Source: JBBRSD01 sp038245725
GTDB taxonomy: Bacteria > Actinomycetota > Coriobacteriia > Anaerosomatales > JAAXUF01
Assembly (NCBI GenBank): GCA_038245725.1
Contig: JBBRSD010000004.1
Location: forward strand, 140,425 to 204,424
Reading direction: 5' to 3'
DNA: 64,000 bases
Position numbers and translations under genes: made by a program. Each line of letters begins with the position of its first letter. Position 1 is the stretch's first letter. Shown here piece after piece: positions 28,201 to 36,368 of this stretch. The notes under the pieces were generated by a model, which worked only from the letters and a program-made list of their open reading frames with translations, was not told where the DNA came from and did no database searches.

Positions 28201-28340
28201 AGATACTCAAGCCTTTTGCCGTGGTCGTTTTGTTCGGGCTCGTCACGTCGACAGTGCTCACCCTGCTTGTTCTTCCCGCGCTGTACAGGCCCTGGGGAAT
28301 ATCGCGCTCACGCCGTACGGACATCGAAGGAGCACAGTGA
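25224..28340 (+). CDS. RND efflux permease, heavy-metal (CusA/CzcA) type, first copy
   Basis: A 1038-residue proton-driven transporter. It has a first membrane helix at 8-30, a porter domain opening LPELLPPQVQVQTDA (as in CusA-type pumps), a bundle of five or six helices at about 330-500, a second porter half, and a final helix bundle after about 860. The helix-4 proton-relay region reads LGVIVDDVVVAA with the conserved Asp pair. GAGAGG lies before ATG 25224. It is first in a three-gene operon with a mini adaptor and a second RND pump. Substrate unknown; the HME class exports Cu, Zn, Co, Ni or similar ions, but no metal-site methionine cluster is obvious. Confidence 0.9.
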   Translation: MRWIVGSSVRLAVVVVVVVALSLAGGVVLLGRAPVDTLPELLPPQVQVQTDAIGLSSHEVEQFLVVPAEGELANVAYLDHLTSRSVPGMSSILLSFKPGTSVWNARQLVAERMAQVPLPVDVGTPPVLIQPLSSSSRAMMVGLSSTAVAPIDLTTLAKWRIRPRLLAVPGVANVTIWGQKDREMLVLLDPVRMSRTEVTLDQVMASVGDSMWTSPLTFVAASTPGADGVIDTPNQRLTIQHVLPIISSKDLVNVPIEGTGVRRVSVGDVSTVIEDHSLLIGDAVLKKGPGLILVVEKLPGADALAVDRGVESAMGELEPGLSGITIDTSLFRPGTYLADSLRSIGIAGLIALLAVCAWLGVAYRSWRVALSAGISIAASLLAASLVLLAAGLTFNVAILTGLVMALGVIVDDVVVAASALKYHPAREGETSVGLTPSESVAETLLSARTSLGFAFAVLVLVSVPFFFVPGIAGTLSMQLIIAYLAALVASAAVAAVVTPALVFILLPASAPQAAGAENRFAYRTQKGVRFAEKRPGLVALVVAAVVLVGIAGAVLSLPRSFVPSLRDGGLVVHWQAASGTSLDEMKRITARAEQPIRALPGVLSVTSHVGQALSGDQIVGSDAAETWISLGPKVEYGQTVREVNRILSAFPGLRHTVESYADSAVRRAATDSSTDVNVRVYGSNIDGLNSAAAQVRRAIATIPGVAGTSVTTSTTQPLIQITTDIGKAARYGLKPGDVRRQTAALMSGIPVGSYYQDQQVFEVAVWGGPALRQNPKSVENLPIFASDGARIPLKTVASVAFVPEPSIVDHDKASRFLDIKLAVSGAGASSVTAAVKQRMRSLALPLGYHTEVSSPLGERKRAETDLALIAMAVVIGILLLLQAALQSWRKAALVLVLMPFAVSGSVLAAAIFGWGMTIGVVAGVVTVLGLALRNATLLIRRFEDAGEYPRAREELRVVATVTADSALPIVASAVATALAVSPFVILGNVSGIEILKPFAVVVLFGLVTSTVLTLLVLPALYRPWGISRSRRTDIEGAQ

Positions 28341-28837
28341 TGACTCACCGCACGCTCGTTATCTGCGCAGGGCTGTTGGCGGTGGCGCTTACACTCGCTG
28401 GATGCGCGCGCGAGACCGTCGTCGAACCGTCCGACCCGACTACCGTCAAGGCCATCAAGGACACCGACCTCAACGAGATCAAGTTGGCCGACATCGCGTT
28501 TCGCAACGTCGGCATTCAGACGGTTGCCGTGCGCGAGGCAACGAGCTCGCCCACGGCGGCACCTGCCACGGGCACTGCAACCGCGACGCCGGCGTCGGTC
28601 GTGAAGGCAAAGCGCCGGCTGGTGATTCCGCAGAGCGCCTTGGTATTCAACCCGGATGGCTTCCCGTTCGTTTACACGAGCCCTTCGCCCCGGACCTATG
28701 TTCGATCTCCGGTCGTGGTCGACCGTTACGTCGGCACCGACATCCTGCTGATCTCGGGGCCAGCGGTCGGCACCCTCGTGGTTACCGTGGGCGATCCTGA
28801 ACTTCTTGGCATCGAATATGGAGTCGGAGCAGAGTGA
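28340..28837 (+). CDS. Miniature RND adaptor-like lipoprotein
   Basis: A 165-residue lipoprotein: signal peptide ending LAGC, with the lipidated Cys near residue 22. The first part (about 45-65, EIKLADIAFRNVGIQT) resembles the N-terminal region of CusB/CzcB membrane-fusion proteins. After a Thr/Ala-rich linker it goes straight to the C-terminal barrel-like part (IPQSALVFNPDGFPFVY, then VGDPELLGIE). The lipoyl and alpha-hairpin domains that reach an outer-membrane channel are missing, which would suit a cell without an outer membrane. ATG 28340 shares one base with the stop of the first pump; GAAGGAGC lies seven bases upstream. GTG 28337 is an alternative. It overlaps the second pump by four bases. 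Confidence 0.65.
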   Translation: MTHRTLVICAGLLAVALTLAGCARETVVEPSDPTTVKAIKDTDLNEIKLADIAFRNVGIQTVAVREATSSPTAAPATGTATATPASVVKAKRRLVIPQSALVFNPDGFPFVYTSPSPRTYVRSPVVVDRYVGTDILLISGPAVGTLVVTVGDPELLGIEYGVGAE

Positions 28838-31800
28838 GCTCGCAAGGTAGATCGGTTATGCGCTCGATCGTCTCGTGGGCGCTCAACTATCGCTTCCTCG
28901 TGATTGCAGCCGCAGTCGGGATCATGGTGTTTGGGGTCGTACGGCTACAAACCGCCCAAGTCGACGTATTCCCGGAGTTCGCTCCGCCCCAGGTCGAGGT
29001 CCAGACCGAGAGCCTCGGCCTCTCGACCTCGGATGTCGAGTCGCTTGTGACCGTCCCCATCGAACAGGGACTCACCGGGATGCCCGGGCTCGACGCCATG
29101 CGCTCGACGTCGGTGCCGCAGCTCTCGTCCGTGGTGCTCATCTTCAGGCCTGGAACCGACGTATTGGCAGCCCAGCGGCTCGTTAACGAGCGCATGACCA
29201 CAATTCGTGCGGCCTTGCCGACTTGGGCAAGCGCACCAGTGGTTCTGCCACCCGTCTCGGCGACCGGCCGCGTCCTGCACATCGGCATGTGGTCGGACAA
29301 GTACTCGATTCCGGAGCTTTCGGAGATCGCCTACTGGAAGATCAGGCCTCGGCTCGAGCAGGTCAACGGAGTAGCCGGCATCTCCCTTTGGAACGAGCGC
29401 CCGCCCACGATCCAGTTGCAGCTCGATCCGAAGAAGCTCGTTGCTCACAAGGTCACACTCGACAACGTCGAGAGAACGATGTCGGACGGGCTCGACGCGG
29501 GTGGCTTCACCTTCACGACTGGCTCGATTCACGCTGCTCTTGGCGTGGTGGACACGCCGAACCAACGCCTCCAGATCCACCAGGTGCTTGGCGTCCAGAC
29601 GGCGAAGGACCTCGCATCTATCCCGCTGAACGACCAGCCGGCGACAGGCAAACAGCTCAAGCTGTCCGATGTCGGCAACGCCGTAACCGGTGAGGCTCCC
29701 GTCATCGGGGACGCGGTCGTCAACAGCCGGCCGGGACTGCTGATCGTGGTGAACAAGCTGCCGTGGGGCAACACACTCAACGTCACTCGCGATGTCGAGG
29801 CTGTGCTCGCAGACATGCAGCAAGGCATGCCCGATGTCCACTTCGACGCAAAGATCTTCCGTCCCGCCACCTTCGTGGAGGACGCCGTCAACAACCTGTC
29901 CCAGGCGCTGCTGCTTGGATTCATCTTCGTCGTCATCATCATCGTGCTGTTCCTGTCTGAATGGCGCGTCGCGCTGATCGCGCTTCTTACGATCCCGCTC
30001 GCCCTGATGGCCGCCGTACTTGTGCTCATCAGCTTCGGCGCCACCATCAACACGATGATCCTTGCCGGCTTGTCGATCGCGCTCGGCGAGCTGGTGGATG
30101 ACGCGATCATCGATGTCGAGAACATCTTGCGGCGCTTCCGGTTGGCGCGAGCCTCAGGCAGCACTGAGCCGACCGCTTCGATCATCCTGAGCGCCTCGCT
30201 CGAAGTCAGAAGTTCCATCGTGTACGCGACGATAATCAGCGTCGTCGCCGTGACCCCGATCTTCCTGCTCCAGGGGCTCACCGCCGCATTCTTCCGGCCG
30301 CTCGTGACCGCCTACGGGCTCTCAATCATCGCGTCGATGGCCGTCGCGCTCACCGTCACGCCCGCGTTGACGCTCCTATTGCTTCGCGGCGGCAAGATGA
30401 TCGAGAGACACGAGTCCAAGTTGGTCTTTCGGCTGCGCGACGCCTACCAGGGCATGCTGGCGCGCATCGTTTCGCGTCCTGCGATCATCTTCGTCAGCTG
30501 CGCCGCAGTCGTCGTCATCGGCGCGATCCTCGTGCCTCAGCTTGGGCAGTCTCTCTTTCCGCAGTTCAGACAGCGTGACTTCCTGATCCACCTAGGCACG
30601 ATTCCCTCGACATCGGACCAGGAGGTCGTTCGCAACACGACGAACGTCTCCAAGGCCCTTCTCAAGGTTCCCGGCGTTCTCAACTTCGGTGCGCACATCG
30701 GGCGGGCGCGGCAGGGGGAGGAGATCGTCGGCATCAACTTCTCCGAGGGCTGGATCAGCATCGACCCAAAGGCCGACTATGAGGCCACCATCGCCAAGAT
30801 CCGAACCGTTGTAAACGACTACCCCGGGACCTTCCGAGACGTGCAGATCTACCTGAACGAGCGCATCGAAGAGGTGCTCGCAGGCTCAACGCACGCGATC
30901 ACAATCCGCATCTACGGCCAAGACCTCCCGACGTTGAGGGCAAAGGCCCGCGAGGTTCTCGAGCAGGTGACCGAGGTCAAGGGAACACTGGAGCCGCAGG
31001 TCGACGTTTCCATCGACACCCCGCAGGTCCAAGTCGAGGTCGACGTGCCGAAGGCCGCCAAGTACGGGTTGAAGCCAGGGGACGTACGCCGTCAGGCCGC
31101 TGCGTGGATTGCTGGCCTCGACACAGGCAACGTCTTCCAGGGCAACCGGTTCTACCGGGTGATCGCGTGGAGCATACCGAGCGCGCGCAGCAACGTCTCG
31201 TCGCTGAGCAACATCTTGCTCGACACCTCTTCGGGCGGCAGGGTGCGGCTTGGTGATATCGCGCGCGTCCAAGTGGTCCCGAACCCCAACATTGTGACCC
31301 GCGAGAACGCCTCGCGCTATATCGACGTGGGCACAAACGTCCAGGGCCGAGATCTGGGCTCCGTCGCCAGAGAGATCGAAGCGCGCGTCAAGACCCTCAC
31401 CTTCCCGCGCGGCTTCAACTACGTCGTCCTCGGCGAGTACACCGAGGGGCTCGCAACGCAGCGCAAGTTGATTCTGACTGGCCTGATCGCGCTCCTGATC
31501 ATACTGCTTCTGCTGCATCTCGCTTTCCGCTCGTGGCGCCTCGGCTTCTTCGTCTTCCTCACCCTGCCGATGGCGCTCGTGGGTGGCGTGATCGCGATAT
31601 GGATCGTTGGCGGCAATGTGACACTCGGGGCGATCGTGGGCTTCTTCACCGTCTTCGGAATCGCGGCGCGCAACAGCATCATGCTCATCACGCACTGCGA
31701 GCACCTCGAAGAAGAGGAAGGCGAGGAGTTCGGTCCCGCGCTCGTGCTGCGCGGCGCTCGCGAACGGCTCTCCCCGATCCTCATGACGTCGCTCGCCACA

Positions 31801-31980
31801 GGGCTCGCGCTGCTCCCGCTGGTCGTGAACGGAAACCAGCCGGGGCGCGAGATCGAGTTCCCGCTCGCGGTCGTCATCATCGGCGGGCTCTTCACGTCAA
31901 CGCTGCTCACGCTGTTCGTTGTTCCGTCGCTGTACCTGCGGTTTGGACGCAGCCGCGAGGGCGGTCGGCGTCTTACATAG
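28834..31980 (+). CDS. RND efflux permease, heavy-metal (CusA/CzcA) type, second copy
   Basis: A 1048-residue paralogue of the first pump. Porter start VDVFPEFAPPQVEVQTES is strongly CusA/CzcA-like. The helix-4 region reads LGELVDDAIIDVENILRR, with Asp pair and the conserved VEN. The final helix bundle contains LGAIVGFFTVFGIAARN and LATGLALLPLVV as in HME-RND proteins. The start is GTG 28834 with GGAG five bases upstream, overlapping the adaptor stop; ATG 28858 is an alternative. Two different pump subunits with one adaptor in one operon suggest a hetero-oligomer, as known for MdtBC, but this is inference. Confidence 0.92.
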   Translation: MSSQGRSVMRSIVSWALNYRFLVIAAAVGIMVFGVVRLQTAQVDVFPEFAPPQVEVQTESLGLSTSDVESLVTVPIEQGLTGMPGLDAMRSTSVPQLSSVVLIFRPGTDVLAAQRLVNERMTTIRAALPTWASAPVVLPPVSATGRVLHIGMWSDKYSIPELSEIAYWKIRPRLEQVNGVAGISLWNERPPTIQLQLDPKKLVAHKVTLDNVERTMSDGLDAGGFTFTTGSIHAALGVVDTPNQRLQIHQVLGVQTAKDLASIPLNDQPATGKQLKLSDVGNAVTGEAPVIGDAVVNSRPGLLIVVNKLPWGNTLNVTRDVEAVLADMQQGMPDVHFDAKIFRPATFVEDAVNNLSQALLLGFIFVVIIIVLFLSEWRVALIALLTIPLALMAAVLVLISFGATINTMILAGLSIALGELVDDAIIDVENILRRFRLARASGSTEPTASIILSASLEVRSSIVYATIISVVAVTPIFLLQGLTAAFFRPLVTAYGLSIIASMAVALTVTPALTLLLLRGGKMIERHESKLVFRLRDAYQGMLARIVSRPAIIFVSCAAVVVIGAILVPQLGQSLFPQFRQRDFLIHLGTIPSTSDQEVVRNTTNVSKALLKVPGVLNFGAHIGRARQGEEIVGINFSEGWISIDPKADYEATIAKIRTVVNDYPGTFRDVQIYLNERIEEVLAGSTHAITIRIYGQDLPTLRAKAREVLEQVTEVKGTLEPQVDVSIDTPQVQVEVDVPKAAKYGLKPGDVRRQAAAWIAGLDTGNVFQGNRFYRVIAWSIPSARSNVSSLSNILLDTSSGGRVRLGDIARVQVVPNPNIVTRENASRYIDVGTNVQGRDLGSVAREIEARVKTLTFPRGFNYVVLGEYTEGLATQRKLILTGLIALLIILLLLHLAFRSWRLGFFVFLTLPMALVGGVIAIWIVGGNVTLGAIVGFFTVFGIAARNSIMLITHCEHLEEEEGEEFGPALVLRGARERLSPILMTSLATGLALLPLVVNGNQPGREIEFPLAVVIIGGLFTSTLLTLFVVPSLYLRFGRSREGGRRLT

Positions 31981-32077
31981 CAACTCTGTTCTAGCGGTCG
32001 GCCGAATCTCGCGATAATAGGCCGCCCGCCCTTGCGGGCCTCGACGCAATCATCCAAGCATCAAACCGCGGAACCAA

Positions 32078-32114
32078 GACGCCCCTGCCTCCACGTTGGG
32101 GAGACAGGGGCGTC
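32078..32114. terminator. Strong hairpin between converging RND operon and pnp
   Basis: A 10-bp perfect stem (GACGCCCCTG/CAGGGGCGTC) with further inner pairing lies 50 bases after the pnp stop and about 100 after the second RND gene. A smaller 6-bp GC hairpin lies at 32024-32039. T-tracts are weak on both sides, so it may act as a two-way terminator or as an RNA end stabiliser. Confidence 0.6.
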
Positions 32115-32163
32115 AATCCGTTCTTATCGGCCGCGGCAGTTCCGCCCGAGCCGCTCTTGCTAC

Positions 32164-34362
32164 CTAGTGACTCCGCCTCGGCTTGCGGTCGCCGCCGCGA
32201 TCTCCGCCGCCGCTGCCCTCGCGACGCGGGCCGCGGTCGCGGTCGCCACCGCTCGGGGCCGACGACGCCGAGCCTTCCGGGGCATCCGGCTTGTCGATCC
32301 GGTCGAGGCTGACCTTGCCGCGATCGTCGATCTCGAGAATCTTGACGTGGACCTCGTCGCCCACAGCGAGCACGTCTTCGACCTTGCCCACGCGGCCGTT
32401 GGCGACGCGGCTGATGTGCAGCAGGCCATCCTTGCCGGGGATGAGCTCGATGAATGCACCGAACGCCTGAATCGACACGACGCGCCCATGGTACTCCTCG
32501 CCGATCTCCGGCTCCTTGACGATCGCGCGGATGCGGCGGGCCGCCTCTTCGCCACCGAGGTCGCGCGACGCGATATAGATCGTGCCGTCTTCCTGGATGT
32601 CGATCTGGGCGCCGGTCTCTTCCTGGATGCCGCGGACGACCTTGCCGCCCGAACCGATGACGTCGCGGATCTTGTCGGTCGGGATCTTGACCGTGATGAT
32701 GCGCGGTGCGTACTTGCTCATTTCCTCACGAGGAATCTGAATCGACTCCATCATCTTGCCGAGGATGAAGGCGCGCCCTTCCTTGGCCTGCAGCAGCGCG
32801 GCCTGCAGGATCTCGAAGGACAGCCCCTTGGCCTTATTGTCCATCTGCATGGCCGTAATGCCGGCCTCGGTGCCCGCGACCTTGAAGTCCATGTCGCCGA
32901 GGAAGTCCTCGAGGCCCTGGATGTCAGTGAGGATGGCGACGTCGTCGCCCTCTTTGATGAGGCCCATCGCGATGCCGGAGACCGGAGCCTTGATCGGCAC
33001 GCCAGCGTCCATGAGTGCGAGCGTCGAGCCACAGACAGAGCCCATCGAACTCGAGCCGTTGGACTCGAGAACCTCGGACACGATGCGGATCGTGTACGGG
33101 AAGTCACCTTCGGCCGGCACGACCGGCAGCAGGGCGCGCTCGGCGAGCGCACCATGGCCGATGTCGCGGCGCTTCGGGCCACGCATAAAGCCGGTCTCGC
33201 CGGTGGAGAACGGCGGGAAGTTGTAATGGTGGATGTAGCGCTTGCCTTCGGACACGTCGATGGTGTCCACACGCTGCCACTCGGAAAGCATGCCCAGCGT
33301 CAGGACTGAGAGGACCTGCGTCTGACCGCGGGTGAACAGGCCCGAGCCGTGGCTGCGAGGCAGGTAGCCCGCGGTCGTGGTGATCTGTCGAACTTCGTCG
33401 AGCTTGCGGCCGTCGGCGCGCTCACCTTCGGCGAGGACCATCTTGCGCATGGTCTTCTTCTCGAGCTGCTTGAGAGTGGCCTTGATGTCCTTGCCGCTGG
33501 TAGCGATCTCTTCCTCGGTGAACGTGGCGAGAATCTCGTCCTTGACTGCCTGCACGTCTGCCATGCGGCGGTGCTTATCGGCATTGTGGAGGGCGGCGTT
33601 CATCTTGTCAGAGCCCGCTGCGAAGATTCGATCCGTGAGTGCGGGGTCGATGGTCTGCAGCTTGACGTCCATCGGCGTGATCTCGAGCTTAGCGAGGAAG
33701 CGCTCCTGCACCTCGCAGAATGCGGCGATGGCCTCCTGCGCGAACATGAGAGCGGAGAGCATGTCCTCTTCGCTGACTTCCTGAGCGCCAGCCTCGAGCA
33801 TGTAGACGGCGTCCTTGGAGCCCGCGACCACGAGGTCGAGATCGGAGTCCTCGGCCTGATCGAAGCTCGGGTTGACGAGGAAGCTGCCGGTCACCATGTC
33901 GCGGCAGATGCGGACACCGGCAAGCGGGCCCTCGAAGGGGATGCCGGCGGCCATGAGAGCGGAGGACGCACCCATAATGGAGATGACGTCGGGCTGGTTG
34001 ATCTGGTCGGCAGAAAGGACGGTCGCGATGACCTGAACCTCGTTGCGGAACCCGTCGGCGAACGACGAGCGGATCGGGCGGTCGATCATGCGAGCGGTGA
34101 GCGTGGCCTTCTCGGAAGGACGCGACTCGCGCTTGATGAAGCCGCCAGGAAGCTTGCCTGCCGCGTACATGCGCTCCTCGAAGTCGACGGTCAGCGGGAA
34201 GAAGTCCAGGTCCTTCGGGAACTTCGACGCCGTGGCCGTGACGAGCACGATGGTCTCGCCCTGACGCACGAGAACGGCTCCACCGGCCTGCTTGGCCAGC
34301 TCGCCGGTCTCCAGAACGTACTCTCTGCCGTACAACTCGAAAACTTCAACAACTTTAGCCAT
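32164..34362 (-). CDS. pnp: Polyribonucleotide nucleotidyltransferase (PNPase)
   Basis: A phosphate-dependent 3'-5' exoribonuclease of 732 residues, a core enzyme of RNA decay. Two RNase PH-like cores are visible, separated by the all-alpha domain. The second carries the catalytic FSTGETGFMRGPKRRDIGHG and GIAMGLIKEGDD blocks. KH (VIGSGGKVVRGIQEETGA) and S1 (GEEYHGRVVSIQAFGAFIEL) domains follow, and the tail is rich in Gly, Arg and Asp. ATG 34362 gives the usual MAKVVEVFELYG start; a TTG nine codons upstream is unlikely. It follows rpsO, as in most bacteria. Confidence 0.97.
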   Translation of the reverse strand: MAKVVEVFELYGREYVLETGELAKQAGGAVLVRQGETIVLVTATASKFPKDLDFFPLTVDFEERMYAAGKLPGGFIKRESRPSEKATLTARMIDRPIRSSFADGFRNEVQVIATVLSADQINQPDVISIMGASSALMAAGIPFEGPLAGVRICRDMVTGSFLVNPSFDQAEDSDLDLVVAGSKDAVYMLEAGAQEVSEEDMLSALMFAQEAIAAFCEVQERFLAKLEITPMDVKLQTIDPALTDRIFAAGSDKMNAALHNADKHRRMADVQAVKDEILATFTEEEIATSGKDIKATLKQLEKKTMRKMVLAEGERADGRKLDEVRQITTTAGYLPRSHGSGLFTRGQTQVLSVLTLGMLSEWQRVDTIDVSEGKRYIHHYNFPPFSTGETGFMRGPKRRDIGHGALAERALLPVVPAEGDFPYTIRIVSEVLESNGSSSMGSVCGSTLALMDAGVPIKAPVSGIAMGLIKEGDDVAILTDIQGLEDFLGDMDFKVAGTEAGITAMQMDNKAKGLSFEILQAALLQAKEGRAFILGKMMESIQIPREEMSKYAPRIITVKIPTDKIRDVIGSGGKVVRGIQEETGAQIDIQEDGTIYIASRDLGGEEAARRIRAIVKEPEIGEEYHGRVVSIQAFGAFIELIPGKDGLLHISRVANGRVGKVEDVLAVGDEVHVKILEIDDRGKVSLDRIDKPDAPEGSASSAPSGGDRDRGPRREGSGGGDRGGDRKPRRSH

Positions 34363-34516
34363 GAATCTCTCTTCTTCCCTCGTCTGCAACCGGGCGCCCC
34401 ATGCGCTTCGGTCTCACTTCTCGCGGATCGCTTCCGTGCGTCCGCATCCTCTTGTACCCCTCCGGCTGGGCCGTCAGGCTCGCACCGCGAAGCAACGGTG
34501 CCCTTTATGCAAGAAG

Positions 34517-34540
34517 AAGGCGGGAGTCTCCTCCCGCCTT
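34517..34540 (-). terminator. Intrinsic terminator after rpsO
   Basis: A perfect 10-bp stem (AAGGCGGGAG/CTCCCGCCTT) with a 4-base loop lies 21 bases after the rpsO stop, followed on the minus strand by CTTCTT. It lies between rpsO and pnp and may also be the site where pnp controls its own message, as in E. coli; that part is inference. Confidence 0.75.
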
Positions 34541-34560
34541 CCGCCTTGACTTCGTGTCGG

Positions 34561-34830
34561 TTACCCGCGAATCCCAAGCTGGGCGATGACCGCACGGTAG
34601 CGCTCGATGTCGGTCTTCTTGAGGTAGTTGGTCAGGCGACGGCGCTGACCGACGAGCTTGAGAAGGCCACGGCGGGTGTGGTGATCCTTCTTGTGCATCT
34701 TGAGATGCTCGGTGAGGTCTCGGATGCGCTGGGTGAGCAGCGCGATCTGGACCTCTGCGGAGCCGGTATCGGCATCTCCGCGCTTGTACTCGGCGATGAT
34801 TGTCGCCTTGACGTCCTTGGGAAGCGGCAT
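34561..34830 (-). CDS. rpsO: 30S ribosomal protein S15
   Basis: The 89-residue protein binds 16S rRNA helices 20-22. Conserved blocks are TGSAEVQIALLTQRI, HLKMHKKDHHTRRGLL and the YLKKTDIERY end. ATG 34830 has AAAGGTGGAAAG upstream; the longer frame is not conserved. It precedes pnp and has its own promoter about 100 bases upstream. Confidence 0.98.
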   Translation of the reverse strand: MPLPKDVKATIIAEYKRGDADTGSAEVQIALLTQRIRDLTEHLKMHKKDHHTRRGLLKLVGQRRRLTNYLKKTDIERYRAVIAQLGIRG

Positions 34831-34924
34831 ATCTTTCCACCTTTCACGTGGATACGCCCCGAGCCGAGATGGCCGATGGTGGAATCGCACCTCTAGGGCC
34901 GGGGTACCTTCAAACAACCGTCGG

Positions 34925-34933
34925 AGTATAGCA
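34925..34933 (-). promoter_or_regulatory. rpsO: Extended -10 promoter of rpsO
   Basis: The minus strand reads TGCTATACT, a strong extended -10, in the 127-base gap between ribF and rpsO. The same nine bases occur before rpsB. No clear -35 is seen, as is common with extended -10 promoters. Confidence 0.6.
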
Positions 34934-34957
34934 CAGACACATGGTGCCGGGTGGTGC

Positions 34958-36340
34958 CTACAGCTCACCCAACGGGTCAGAGTCGTGCAGGACGTCGCGG
35001 GCGAGCCCCAGCTGCGAACTCCAGACCGATATCCCGAACACCACCTCGCCGAGAATCCCGACGCCGAGCAGCGGCGCGTTCTCAGGGGCGAACGGCTCCC
35101 ACATCGCCTCGACTCCCGCCGCAGTCAGCGCTGCCTCGATCGCGAGCAGGCGTTCCCGGTCGTAGGCCAGGTCCGCAACAAGTTTGACCGCATCGTCGTG
35201 ATCGCACGCGTGGCCGCACCCAGGCTGGCCATCGAGCGCGCGTACGGCCTCATCGGCGGCTTCGAACGCAGCGGGGTCGTCGACGAACTCGGCGTCGGCG
35301 GCGAGGACGTAGCTGTCGGGGTTCTCGGCGAGTTCGGCTTCTGCCGCGGCGAGCGCGTCGGGGTCCTCGATGATGTCGCCGTCGAAGTCGTCGTCATCCT
35401 CGTCGTCTTCGAAGCCGGCGATCTCAAGCGCGGCAGCTACGTCATCGGCTATCGCCTCTTCGAGTTCCTCGAGCGAGCCGTATGCCTCCTGGTCGCGCAG
35501 TTTCTCGAAGAACTCGAGTGTGATGTTCTGGTCGTAGAGGTTGCCCTCGAAGGCGATGAGATGCGCTTCGAGGTAGTCGCGGGCCTCGGGAAAGGTAGGC
35601 GGCGTGCCCACCGAGATCGCCGCGGCCCACTGGATGCCGTCTTCGAGAATCCCGCGACCGGCGTAGACGCCGTCAGCGGGGAGCGCGGCGAAGGGCACCG
35701 GCATCACGTTCGCCGTGGGGAATCCCAGCTTGGCGCCCTCCCCTCGCCCGCGGTGCACGAGCCCTGTCACGCGCGGTATGTGGCCGAGAAGCTCTGCGGC
35801 CTCGACCACGAAACCGCCGGCGACGAGCGACCGGATGCGGGTCGACGTGACCGGCGCGCCGTCAACCTCGACGAGATCGTGCGGCGACACCTCGAAGTTG
35901 TGAGTCAGGCCGAGCCGCTGCAGTTCGCTGACGTCTCCGGCCGCACGCGCGCCGAAGCGGAAGTCGCGGCCCACGTGAACCGTCGCGGGCCGCATCGCCG
36001 CAAGCAGCACGGTGTCGACGAACGCCTCAGGTGCCAGCTCGGCGAGCGCAGGTGTGAACGGCACGACGAGCACTATGTCGACGCCGGTCTCGGCGATGAA
36101 GTCGAGCTTGTCTGCGAGGGTGAGCAGCTGAGGCGCGGCGGTCGAGGGAGAGACGACCTGGTCGGGGTCGCGGTCGAAGGTGACCACAATCGCGCGGATG
36201 CCCCGTCTGGCGGCATCGGCGACCGTGTCACGCAGAAGCGCCTGATGGCCGAGATGAACGCCGTCGAAGACGCCGACGGCGACCGCGGCGCTTCCGAGGC
36301 TCGACATTTCTGGTGACCAGGTGACTGTACTGGTGGTCAT
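34958..36340 (-). CDS. ribF: Bifunctional riboflavin kinase/FAD synthetase with novel C-terminal extension
   Basis: RibF makes FMN and FAD from riboflavin. The adenylyltransferase domain (about 15-180) has GVFDGVHLGHQ (23-33) and the TSTRIR motif (165-170). The riboflavin kinase domain (185-300) has GRGEGAKLGFPTANV (198-212) and Glu in LEFFEKLR. The usual family end is near residue 308. Here 150 more residues follow: an acidic stretch (EDDEDDDDFDGD), an Asp/Ala-rich repeat-like region, a His/Cys cluster (GCGHACDHDD, 374-383) and a terminal globular part (385-455) similar to the product of the next gene upstream. ATG 36340 has ACGGAG five bases upstream. Confidence 0.92.
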   Translation of the reverse strand: MTTSTVTWSPEMSSLGSAAVAVGVFDGVHLGHQALLRDTVADAARRGIRAIVVTFDRDPDQVVSPSTAAPQLLTLADKLDFIAETGVDIVLVVPFTPALAELAPEAFVDTVLLAAMRPATVHVGRDFRFGARAAGDVSELQRLGLTHNFEVSPHDLVEVDGAPVTSTRIRSLVAGGFVVEAAELLGHIPRVTGLVHRGRGEGAKLGFPTANVMPVPFAALPADGVYAGRGILEDGIQWAAAISVGTPPTFPEARDYLEAHLIAFEGNLYDQNITLEFFEKLRDQEAYGSLEELEEAIADDVAAALEIAGFEDDEDDDDFDGDIIEDPDALAAAEAELAENPDSYVLAADAEFVDDPAAFEAADEAVRALDGQPGCGHACDHDDAVKLVADLAYDRERLLAIEAALTAAGVEAMWEPFAPENAPLLGVGILGEVVFGISVWSSQLGLARDVLHDSDPLGEL

Positions 36341-36368
36341 GAGGCTCCGTTTCGATGACACATGCATG

